The position numbers and the translations under genes were made by a program. The notes beneath the pieces were generated by a model that was given only the letters and a program-made list of their open reading frames with translations, was not told the DNA's origin and made no database searches. Below are positions 34,154 through 44,223 of a stretch of DNA of 64,000 nt, one piece after another (position 1 is the first letter of the stretch; the number at the start of each line of letters is the position of its first letter). This DNA comes from Talinum fruticosum (taxonomy: Eukaryota; Streptophyta; Magnoliopsida; Caryophyllales; Talinaceae), in assembly GCA_021018815.1 (NCBI GenBank), contig JAITYX010000003.1, positions 7,128,501 through 7,192,500 on the forward strand. The letters run 5' to 3'.

Positions 34154-34251
34154 TACCTATTGGGCGCTTCGGAGCTGAGCTTTCTAGGAAGGCTGTGGTG
34201 AAGTTCCCCACGAGGCCTCCCACTATGGTCACTACTAATTGCTTAGGGCAC

Positions 34252-35324
34252 TCATCCTCTTGCCATTTGTCCTTCCGGTCTTATTTCTTGCCTTGCATAT
34301 TTCTCTGCATGGCCCTTGGTCCTAAGGAAGCGGTTAATCTGGCCATGATCCGCCAATTCGTTGAGTGCCTTCTTGAGTTCCCTACAATTGGCGGTGTTGT
34401 GTCTCGGTTGCTTATGGAACTCACAATACTTTTCAGTCTTGTGAGAACGTGTTGCCATAGGAGGTGGCCTCTTTAACATGGGATGCCCTTTGATTTCCAT
34501 CAGAATGCTTCTAGGGTCGATATTGAAACGATGATCTCGATCATCAATCTTTTGTTTCTTCCCCGACTTTTGGTATGGTTGCTTATCATCCTCCCTCTTT
34601 TGAGCTTGTTCTCCCTCTTCAGCACATATCGTAATTGCTTGGATAAAGTTTGCTGCTTTCATGAGGGATTCAGCCAAGGTACACACCCTCTGCTCGGCCA
34701 AGTAAAACTTGAAGCGTCCCCCTGAGCCCATTGAGGAAGGCTATACAGGATACCCCATCCTCCAAAATTGGAATAAGGACTACTTCTCCATGAAACCGAC
34801 GTACATAATCCTTGAGTGATTTGTTCTTCCCTTGTTTTACGTTATAAATGTGTATGCCAGTCCTTTTCTCTTTGCAACTCGCAAGGAATTGCCCAACATA
34901 CTTTTCTAATAACTCTTGAAAGGAAGAAATGTTACCTGAGGGAAGGCCATTGAACCACTTATGTGCTACTCCCTTCGAGTAGCTGGAAAGAAGCGGCGAG
35001 AAGATGGCATCTATTACTTTTTGGACATACATATGGGACTTGTAATATGCGAGATGGTCCTTTGGGTCGAGTGGTTCCATCGTATGGATTGATGTTCAGC
35101 ACCTTGACCCTTTTGGGACGAGGCAATTGCATAACAACTTGGGTGAAAGGTGTGGCAAAAATTGGAGGGTTTTGTTGCGAAGCCGAGCACGTTACTTGGA
35201 CAGGTGGAGGCAGAGGTCTTGCCACCTCCATCAAGGAAAGGCTCCTCCTACGCTTTGACCTAGGCGGAGTATACCTTTCTTTGGTACGATGCTGCCAATC
35301 CCTTCTAGGCGGCCCATTCGACAC
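34252..35324 (-). pseudogene. Gypsy gag remnant
   Basis: Three overlapping minus-strand frames make up one gag. The first (34959-35324) is proline- and arginine-rich with NPYDGTT. The second (34670-35080) has DPKDHLAYYKSHM, AHKWFNGLPSGNISSFQEL and KSLKDYVRRFHGE, typical of the retrotransposon gag domain. The third (34252-34731) ends with a zinc-knuckle-like YCEFHKQPRHNTANCRELKK. Two frameshifts separate them. Gag would form the particle. The PBS lies about 700 bp upstream. Confidence 0.85.
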
Positions 35325-36030
35325 CTTGTTTGCCTCACATGGTACTCCTTAGTGACAGACTGTTGGGGGCTTGTCTACCTTTTTCTTTCTTGAGGTCGGT
35401 CCTGATCTTGGGAGTATTGGAAGCAATCATGCACTCGAGGCCTGCTTACCCCTGGAACTTGAGAGTTCTCTTCTAGGCCTATGAACCATGTCGACCTCTC
35501 GCTATGAGAAGCGTAAGGGGTCGACGCAGGTGTGAGAGGTTGCCACCTTCTCCTAGCTTTGTTTAGGCTCTCTTTGCATCAATAATTCCCCTAGCATCGC
35601 CTTGGGCAACATGCTAAGTGCTTGGTTGTCCTGTGGCAACGGTTTGGACATTGTCCTGAGGGATTCCTCCAAGGGGTTGCACTTGTGTTAGACCTCGGGT
35701 GGGTGGAGGGACATATGTAGGAACCTGATTGTAGTAAAACTAAGGAATATGGGGACTTTGTTCCATCGTTGTCTTAATTTTCTCTTGCATCCTCTCGAAG
35801 CATGGTGCTTTGCATAGTGTCTATGTATTTTTGTAAGGCATTGATGGTTACGTACCCTTGGTGACCGGGAGGTCGATTCCTAGTGGAGCGATGGGAAGAC
35901 TCAACCTCATCCTCCACTTGGTATTCTTGTTGTTGTCCCCTAGGGGAATCGGTGTCACACCCCTTATCTTAAGTTCTAGTCATCCTTGATTTAGAGCGGG
36001 TGTTGCTTGCTACCATGAGCTACCACTCCT

Positions 36031-36047
36031 CCCTACGGATGGCGCCA
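36031..36047 (-). promoter_or_regulatory. Primer binding site of gypsy 1
   Basis: The minus strand reads TGGCGCCATCCGTAGGG three bases inside the 5' LTR. TGGCGCC-type sites are common in plant gypsy elements. The priming tRNA was not determined. Confidence 0.7.
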
Positions 36048-36050
36048 ATC

Positions 36051-36625
36051 TGTTTCCGAATAAACTTAGATGATGATTTGTTTGATGATTTGGAGAAGTG
36101 GACTTACGCTCGTGGGAAACTCGGATAGTCACGTGTTCCGCTCGGTGCGCTCCGACTCGCACAAAGGCATGCCCCGGGGTTGGATCCCGGAGAACGCCCT
36201 TCGAAGCTTAAGTCGAAGAGGGAATGAAGGATTAGTAAAGATCCGATCTTTGAAAAAATCGGTTTCTTGGTTCGAAAGTTCAGACCTTTGAAGATGATTA
36301 AATAAAGGTGGGATCTTTATGAAGATTAGGGGATATTGGTTGAAGATGATTATAGATTCTAGAGAGAACAAAGTATGTCCTCTCTTAATGTATTTGTGTA
36401 ATGAATGCAACTTTCCTTTGGGCGTGAAAGGGTTAGTATTTATAGGACTCATGAATGAGGGATAAAATGGGTATTTCATCTACAATCTTGGTTTTACATT
36501 TCACATAAAGAGTTGGACCTCATTAGACCCTATGTGAAGTTAATACTTGATGTCAAGCCCGGTTTGATCCGAGTCGAGCATTAGCGTGACATCTTACGTG
36601 GATAACTCGGGATTATTCCACATCA
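36051..36625 (-). repeat. 5' LTR of gypsy 1
   Basis: It is the partner of 28859-29434. It starts TGTTTCCGAA and ends CACATCA on the plus strand, then the CCTTT duplication. A minus-strand TATA box (TATAAATA) at 36437-36444 is the probable element promoter. Confidence 0.9.
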
Positions 36626-36985
36626 CCTTTCATTATCATATCTCTCTCTCCTCTCCTCTGTTGCCGCCCGGTGCGAGTCTACAAGAGAGACACCGAGGCA
36701 GAAAGTGGCGATCAAAAGGGCTTACGAAGAGTGCTGAAGTGAAACCGAAACAGGGATGGAAGAAATGGCATTTTTACATGAATTGGGAAAATCCTAGTCC
36801 GATCGTGAGTTGGCTGAATTTAACGAGTTTCTCGATTGACCGAATTTCCCTAGCTCAATGTATTAAACAAGTTATCTTATACGGTTAACTGGATTGTTGA
36901 ACCGGTCCAATCCGGATTTCCTAGTATTGTTGGTCGACCAAGTTTGGACCGGATTTCTTTGGTTATTGTCAATTCGGGTGGACAG

Positions 36986-38230
36986 AGTTAGGGGTGTATT
37001 CGAGTTCGGGTAACATACGGGTTGGGTGTATCTCGGGTTCGGGTAACATACAGGTTGGGTGTATTTCGGGTTCGGGTAAAATATCGGTGGTCGTATATCG
37101 GGTTATACGGGTTTTGGGTCGACCCAACGGGTTGAGACCGCCTTTTTATCAATTATTTAACATTTTTTTATTATAAAATTGATCATAATTTTTGCTTAAA
37201 ATTGCCAATAATTCTATGAAAAAGTGTAGTATTTGTATTTTCTATAAACAATATTCAAAAATATTCAAAACTTTCATTATCATATTTGTGTGAAGGCCTC
37301 ATAGAGTCGAGCGGTTTAACCGTTTAAATAAGGCCAAAGAAAAATTAGGTCAATAATGAGTTGAATGTTAATGACTTTTATCGTTAATGCTTCGTTTAAG
37401 GTTCGATGTTCATTTCACCTCTTCTATTATACTAAGGAGGTTTATATGCATATTTACATCATTTTAAACACACATCAAGAAAGGGTTGACGTGGGTAGGC
37501 ATAACCGACCAATTTTATTCATTAGCAAAAATTTGACTTTGTTTTAACCCGACCCATTGCCCAACCGAGGAGTTATGGTCCAGGTTCAGCTAAAATAATT
37601 TTGAATAAATAAGAAATAGAGACTTACAATAAACTAAAATTATTATTTTTAATTATAAGATAAAAATTTTACATCATTATAGTAATATCTACAAAACAAA
37701 AGTATATTATTTAAGATGTGACTAGTTATATTCAATTCACCAAAAATACAAAAGTATAATTTGTGCGCTTTTAATATTGTTAATATATCATGCCATTTGA
37801 ATCCAGATATATTTTTATTGAGCCAACTATACATAATTTTTGTATTTAATGGTTTTTTTTTACGAGGAAGAAGTTGAGAAATGAAACAAGTATTAGTCTT
37901 CGTTTGTAAATGATTGCGATAAATATGTAATATCTTTACAAATGATGTGATATGATAACCATTATTAAAAGAGTGATAAAGTGAAGGGAAAATCATATAA
38001 TGTGCATAAAACATTCAATGAACAAGTCACAATGCTAAAATCGTTATTTTTATTCTCTTGATCCAATGGGTTGAACGTGTTTGGGTCGAGTTTGACCCGC
38101 TAATTTGTGGGTTTTTCGGGTTCGGTTTTTTCGGGTTCGAGTCGAGAAACTTGTGTCCAAAACTCAAAAATTCGGGTGTGTTTGGGTCAAATTTTCAGGT
38201 TGGGTCGAGTTTTGCCGGGTCTAGTATTAA
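36986..38230. repeat. Region bounded by GGGTTCGGG-rich repeats, unclassified
   Basis: The left part (36986-37140) starts TAGGGGTGTATTCG and holds three copies of a GGTTCGGGTAA...GGTTGGGTGTAT unit of about 35 bp. The right part (38060-38225) is rich in GGGTCGAG and TTCGGGTT motifs. The AT-rich middle (37140-38060) has no supported ORF. The layout recalls non-autonomous hAT-type elements, but I could not match the two ends as inverted repeats. Confidence 0.4.
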
Positions 38231-38487
38231 CTAGACCATTTGTCCGAGCTGGTTTGATTTGATTTTTGTAAAATTGTTTTTGCGTTTTTCTTTTAGGATT
38301 TGTTTGAATTAGTTTTCATGAAAGCGTCTATAACAGATTAACAACTCATAACAGCTTGTGAAAGTTTAAAAGCAGTTAATAACAACTAACTACTATAATA
38401 GTTGTAACCGTTAATCATAACATCATGTATTATTAAAAATAAAATTATTATATTTAAAATAACAACAACAGCAATCATAATAATAGT

Positions 38488-38540
38488 AATTATTATTATT
38501 ATTATTATTGTTGTTGTTGTTGTTGTTGTTGATGATGTTG
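38488..38540. repeat. (ATT)n/(GTT)n microsatellite
   Basis: An ATT run changes directly into a GTT run, followed by degraded units to about 38540. Confidence 0.9.
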
Positions 38541-38634
38541 TTAAAAATAAAATATTATATTTTAAAATTAGTTTTGCTAATTGTCTTCCTTAGATGATGG
38601 ATGAAAATAGATAAGAGTAAATAAATTTATTTAA

Positions 38635-39203
38635 TTAGATAAAATTCTTTGTATAAAGAGAAATTGGATGAAAATAAACCAACTTTTGGGGTAATTGGAC
38701 GAAACCATTCTTTTTGCTTGTATGTGAAGAGTTTGACCTTTAGGGGTTTTAGTTTTGTCAAATCGAGCATCGAGTTTGACCACTTTTGACTCACCGGGAA
38801 GCGGACGTGAACGATACTTTTAAATACTTCAATAACGAGATCTACTAGATTTAGTGGGTCTACTTTTAATTTGGCTGATAGAGAGATTCTATTCAATTTG
38901 GGGGATTTAACTTTTGCAAGAGAGAGGAAAAATAAGTGTGTAATGTGACAAATTAAGTATGATATGTCTATCAAATTTTAAAAAGGTCAAACAAATACAA
39001 TGAGCCACCATTTATGTCTACCAAATTAGCTTCTTGTTGGGTCAAAAGTGTCAAATTCGATGGTGGTTTGATAAAAAAAAAAAAACTCCTAAAGGTCATA
39101 ATGTTTACATCAATGAAAAAAATAGCTTTTTTCGCCTAATTGCCCCGAATGTTAGTTTATTTTCATCTAATTTTCTTTTATAAATGGACAAAAATTTAAT
39201 TGA
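38635..39203. mobile_element. Palindromic MITE
   Basis: Left sequence AAATTGGATGAAAATAAACC (38661 on) matches the complement of about 39160-39180 (AAATTAGATGAAAATAAAC), and the pairing continues inward through GACCTTTAGG and on to the TTTGACCACTTTTGACTC/TTTGACACTTTTGACCC segments, giving arms of about 150-170 bp. The 115-residue minus-strand ORF here lies mostly in the left arm. Outer borders are approximate and no target duplication was resolved. Confidence 0.6.
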
Positions 39204-40383
39204 TTAGCAATGATTTCATAATTAGATTTTGCATGAAAAATAAATGTTATTCCCCTATCCCCATTATTCACATTCCATACCCCTATCTCGCCCTTCTTCT
39301 CGCCTAAATTGCTAGGAAATAAATTGAATAATACACAGTTGCTACATGATGATCCTTGGTTTGATGTTTTTTCTTATAGATTAGCTTTTTGAAGAAAGTC
39401 ATGACAAAAATCGCTAGTTCAAATACCATATTCGTTTCGTGGTTAACATCTATTGTAGCTATTATCTATCTATGTCTATGTTATATATAGAGGGAAGAGG
39501 ATTAAAATGTTGTATAGTTTTCAATGGACAAATTTACCTTTGTTTTAGATTAAAATGTGAGAATGTATCTGTCAATTTATTGAAATAATTTAATTGAACC
39601 AACAATTGTCATCTTTCTCTCTCTCTCTCTTTCTCTACCTATACCCACGTTCCAATTAAATGCTCTCTCTCTCTCCAATTATGTATCCTTACATATAGAA
39701 TTTAGGAGCATTTTCGCGAATTATTTATTTTTGAAACCATCCAACTATGGTGCAAGAATTTTTGGAACCCATAACTATAAAAATGAATTTTTGGATCCAT
39801 TGAACTATTGATATATGAACAAATGGAGGAACATGACCAAAATGTCCTTTTTGTAATGTTTGGATTATATTACGAAAATGAAATTTTATTTGATAAATTA
39901 GTAAATAAATTTGTCTAGTAACAAATTTTTAAAATTACTGCTATTTTATGATTAGTAATTTTTGTAATAAGTTTTTAAACAACAACAACATTATTTGACA
40001 TAAAACATATTATCCCGGAGGAGGAATTACAACACGAACCACGTATCCGAGCCTTGCCTATCAAATGGAAAAGGAGGGGCGGTGAAGATGAATGGAAGGA
40101 AGACAAATGAAAGCTATTGGAGTTAAGGGTCGGAGGTAGTACAAACCGTGTCAAATTGAAACTTATGTTTGAAGGAAATAATTCAGGTGATAAAGGGGAC
40201 AAAGGACCAACGAGTAGTAAGGACACTAGTGCCGATATGTTAATAGATGTGGGTAAGACTGGATAGTGTAAACCGAGAGATGCTAAGAAAGGGAATGATG
40301 GTGAAAGGAAGGTTCAAGTGGTAGATGAAGTCTGGGAGAAAAATATAGCAGAGGTGGAGGTCGTTCATCGACCCCGCCCATCA

Positions 40384-40945
40384 CAATAAGTATCCTTTGC
40401 TCGAACTGCCGAGGACTCGGCGACCCCGAGGCCGTTCTTAACCTCCTTAGTCCGTTAAGGAGATGTAAGCCGAACCTGGTTTTCCTCTCGGAAACCAAGC
40501 TGAGTAGTGGATAATTTTTTGCAAAGTTTAATAATTTAAAAGACTTTAAAGCCTAGTGTGTGGAGAGTAGAAGTAGGTCCGGAGGTCTTGCGTTGCTATG
40601 GGATAAAAACACCAATGTCTCCTTCTTATTGTCATCTTTGAATCATGTTGATGTGGAGGTAAAATAGGCAAATGATGAACGATCCTGGCGATTTACGGGA
40701 TTGTATGGGTGGGCCGAATCTCATAATAAACAAAAGACTTGTGAGCTTTTAAGGGATCTACAACCGAGCTTGTCGTTACCTTGGCTCGTAGGTGGGGATT
40801 ATAATGAGATCTTTTATAATTTAGAGAAACAGGTGCAACTACAAGGAGTCAAAATGCGCTAGACGCCTTCCGGCAGACTCGGGAAGATTGTGAGCTTTTT
40901 GATATTGACTTTTTCGGGTATGAGTTTACATGGTGAAATGGCAGG
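40384..40945 (+). pseudogene. LINE endonuclease N-terminal half
   Basis: The frame near 40388-40510 reads SILCSNCRGLGDPEAVLNLL and then PNLVFLSETKLSSG, the N-terminal motif of plant LINE AP-type endonucleases. Later segments include RSGGLALLWD near 40580 and LPWLVGGDYNEI near 40775-40810. At about 40945, in FTW-NGRDG, the sequence jumps straight to the RT motif SKAYDRVE. The C-terminal half of the endonuclease and the RT N-terminus are therefore deleted. Confidence 0.8.
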
Positions 40946-42030
40946 GATGGTCATGTCCAAGGCATACGATAGGGTCGAACGGACATTCTTGCGGCAAGTC
41001 ATGTTGAAGCTGGGTTTTGCACGTAACCGGGTTAACCTTGTCATGTTACGTGTTGAATCTATGATGCTTTCATTTGTGATAAATGGGAAGCCTAAGGGTT
41101 GTGTTCGACCCTCTAGAGGAATGAGACAGGGGGACCCGATTTCCCCTATATGTTTCTCTTTATAGGAGAAGGGCTTTCTTACCTACTATCCGATGTTGTT
41201 CGATCCGAATGCCTAGTAGGTCATCGTATTTGTGATGGAGCTTCGATTATTTCTCACCTCCTCTTTGCGGACGACACTCGTAATTTTCCGTGTAGCTAGG
41301 GTGGATCAAGCGATGGTGGTGACGAGATATCTTGGCAAAATATGTGCTGGCATCGGGGCAAAAAATCAACTTTGATAAGTAAAGTGTTTCTTTCAGATCT
41401 GGAGTTCAAGTGGACGTAGAAATGCCATATCAATCCGGTTTGATATTTGAGAAATTCTTGCTCATGACAAATATTTGGATGTGCCTACAAAAATCGGGAA
41501 ATCGAAGAAAGAACCATTTTTGCCTATAAAAGATCGTATTAGGAAGATGCTCCACAACTGGATTGATCGTCATCTCTCATGGGCGGGAAGGGAAGTACTA
41601 GTAAAGGTCGTGGCCTACGCTATCCCGACCTACACTATGAGTGTGTTTTCCTTTTCTAAGGAGCTTTGTGATGAATTTCGAGACGATGATAAATAGATTT
41701 TGGTGGGGCCACAATGAGAACTCAAGAAAAATTCATTAGGTGGGGAGGAAGAAGCTCTACGACAATAAGGCTATTGGTGGGTTGGGTTTTAGGGACCTTG
41801 AGGACTTTAATTTAGCACTCTTGGCTCAAGCAACTTTGGAGGCTTCGAAAAATACAAATTCCTTGGTGTACAAAGTCTTACAAGCACGATATTTTCCTCT
41901 TTCATCTCTCTTTGATGCACATATTGGGTCACGCCCTAGCTATGCATGGTGGAGTCTTAGTAAGGCGTTTTGGGTAGTTCAAAGGGGCCTACGCTGGAGA
42001 GTGGGGAACGACTTCTCATTGAATATTTAG
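40946..42030 (+). pseudogene. LINE reverse transcriptase remnant
   Basis: MSKAYDRVERTFLRQVMLKL, GKPKGCVRPSRGMRQGDPIS and a catalytic LLFADDT box (about 41260-41285) identify the RT palm. The thumb and linker follow with PIKDRIRKMLHNWIDRHLSW at about 41523-41582, LVKVVAYAIPTYTMSVF, and GGLGFRDLEDFNLALLAQ at about 41770-41826. Frameshifts separate the ORFs at 40890-41165, 41475-41696 and 41740-42030. The family copies its own RNA at a nicked target; this copy cannot. Confidence 0.88.
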
Positions 42031-42779
42031 GAATCAAGATGGCTTCCAAGACCGTACTTTTTCAAAGTTATCACCCAGCTATATCCACGTTTTGCTCTTC
42101 TGCGGGTAGGTGATCTCATTGATAGAGAGGAAGTCTATTGGAGGGACGATATGCCCAGATCTATTTTTTTGCCCATTGATAGTACTCTTTGGCATTACTC
42201 TTGTTCTGGTGAGGTGACAGTTAAATAGTCGTATAGGTGTATCCAAATCAGGCGTGAGATGAACGAACTAGAGGTAAGTGACAAGTGGTATTTCGAGCTC
42301 CTCGAATAAGCTTTGGTCAACTTGTTTACCTCCCAGATTAAAGTTTTTGTGTGGAGAACATATGTTAAAGCTCTCCCTAGTATTATCATGATTGTGAGGC
42401 GTGTTCCGAATTGCAACCCGGTCCGTAGCATATGTGGTTTCTGCTGAGGAGGATGATTGTCATGCATTGTTCCAACGTCCACAAGCGACTTTAATCTGGA
42501 GTGGGAGCAAGTTTGTGGATGAATCGTGGAATGTCCCATTTGCTACTGTGTGGGACTTTGTTTCTCATGCCCAATCTAAACTATGTGAAGCAAAATGGGA
42601 GGAATTCTTGGCCGTAATGTGGGAGGTCTAGAATGTGCAAAACCGGAGACTCTTTGGAGAGGCGGGACCATGAGTACGCCGAGGTGAGTTAGAAAGCTTT
42701 AAAGTTTGTTAGTGAATATAGGGATACTCAAGTCAAACTATCTCCATCTACTGCCCGCGTACGAGTAAGGTGGAAGCCC

Positions 42780-43264
42780 CGGATGTGGGTTTATGGAAGC
42801 TTAATGTGGATGGTGCTAAGTTGGGACAAGTGGGGATTCGGTTGGGGGTTGGCTATTCGCAATAGCACGGGTTCCATGGTGTTGTGTACTGTTCGTCAAG
42901 GCCCGGGATTTCTAGGTTCGGAAATAGAAGAAGTTAGAGCATGTCTCTTTGGTATGAAGTTAGCACTGGAGCACGGTTTCACCAACCTGATGATTGAGAG
43001 TGATTGCCTCTCGTTGATCTCTAACATCACTAAACGAAAGGGGTTAGTTGCTGATATTAGTATTTTTATTTCGAAATCCTTGGTTTATGTAAGTCTTTTA
43101 GCTTTTGCTCTTTTTCACATGTATGCTTGGGAGGGGAACATGATAGCTCATTCATTGGTGCACCTCCAACCCTATGAGTTTTCGTGTAGAACATGGGTAG
43201 CGGATGACCCCGATTTGGTGTTTGATTTAGCCGCCAAGGACTTGTATCCGATTATGAATGATTA
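42780..43264 (+). pseudogene. LINE C-terminal RNase H domain remnant
   Basis: An alternate frame gives LWKLNVDGAKLG near 42790, then GWGLAIRNSTGSMVL, SEIEEVRACLFGMKLALEHG and LMIESDCLSLI, the D-E-D landmarks of the RNase H domain at the end of plant L1 elements. The frame shifts after the first aspartate region, so it is broken. The stop is at 43263-43265, about 35 bp before the A-rich tail. Confidence 0.8.
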
Positions 43265-44223
43265 ATACAATCCCCTTCTTTGGATCAGAAAAGAAAAGAA
43301 AACATATTATCTAAAGATTTTTTAAAAAATATCAACATCTTGCTAATTTTCTTATTCCTCTTCTAAAAGAAAATTCTTTCACACTGGATGATTATTCTCA
43401 CGAGAGACAGGTGATATAAGAAATAAACAAACTAAAAGTTAAAAAGTAAAGATTCTAGGCTCTATAAGATTCTTATAAATAAACTCGTTCCCCTCCCTCA
43501 AAAAGATCGCCTCGTTATATTTTCACGTACATCAATTAAGTGTATGCTTGAATAATTTTGCTATAAAGCTAAAATTAATATATGCAAGAAAATATGAACA
43601 GGGATACATAATTTAAAATTTAAAGTATTAAAAATATTGGCTTCCATGAATGAAATGGTGCAGGAAAGATATCAAAAATATAAAAAATAAAATTATTGAA
43701 TTATATGTATAAATATGTATAACTAACATGAATTAACACCTTGTATAACAAGGAAGATATAAACTTTTTTATAGATATTGGGAATCTATATTTTTTAATG
43801 TCTTAACTTGTTTAGTTTTATCTCAACCATAGAATCCTTATCTTTTGCGAATAAAGAATGAAAGAAAATTTTTTAGAGGAGGAACGAGAAAATTAAGAAA
43901 ACATGAATTTTGTTTTTAAAAAAATAGATAATATATTTTTAATGTCAAATGGTGGAGTTGTTTTGAAAAATCTAGTACCAAAAAATAATAATCATAAAAT
44001 AAGCCTTTTTAAATTTATTATTAAATAAATTTATTTATAATTGTATTAAATAAAATTTTATTTTTGTAATATAATATGCATACCAAATAAAGGAAGGGCA
44101 TTTTGATCATGTTTCTCAATTTATTCATATGTCAATAGTTTAATGGACCCAAAAATTTATTTCCATTGTTGGGTTCTAAAAATTCATGCACCATATTTTG
44201 ATGGTTTTAAAAGTAAATAATTT

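Larger units (their letters stand above)
28859..36625 (-). mobile_element. Complete-ended, gag-protease-only Ty3/gypsy element (gypsy 1)
   Basis: Two LTRs of 575-576 bp start TGTTTCCGAA and end CCACATCA on the plus strand. The 5-bp duplication CCTTT flanks both sides (28854-28858 and 36626-36630). The PBS lies beside the right LTR and the PPT beside the left, so the element runs on the minus strand. Gag (34252-35324) and protease (33685-34153) remnants are present, but I see no RT, RNase H or integrase motif in the 4.2 kb before the PPT. That space holds several tandem and palindromic repeats. This is the layout of non-autonomous gag-only elements. LTRs and PPT resemble those of the element at 46717. 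Confidence 0.9.
40015..43299 (+). mobile_element. 5'-truncated, internally deleted L1-type LINE
   Basis: The element lies between copies of AAAACATATTATC (40002-40014 and 43300-43312), the target duplication, and ends in an A-rich tail. Order on the plus strand: C-terminal end of ORF1 (to about 40266), endonuclease N-terminal half, RT, zinc-finger RVT-type region, RNase H. It was inserted in the left arm of the long-TIR element. It starts inside ORF1, as usual for incomplete target-primed reverse transcription. Confidence 0.88.
39717..44223. mobile_element. Long-TIR (Mutator-like) element, interrupted by a LINE
   Basis: The left arm (39717-40014 plus 43313 to about 43385) and the complement of about 43850-44223 align over some 370 bp, including GGTGCAAGAATTTTTGGAACCC against GGTGCATGAATTTTTAGAACCC. 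An exact 8-bp CATTTTCG flanks both ends (39709-39716 and 44224-44231). Long arms and an 8-9 bp duplication suit a Mutator-like non-autonomous element. The roughly 460-bp centre has no ORF. Without the LINE it is about 1.2 kb. Confidence 0.75.

Noticed and set aside
36986..38230. Complete hAT-type element with matching ends
   Set aside because: Left TAGGGGTGT start is plausible, but no complementary right end or target duplication could be found; kept only as an unclassified repeat region.
38627..38974. 115-residue minus-strand ORF
   Set aside because: Lies mostly in one arm of the palindromic MITE; no protein motif.
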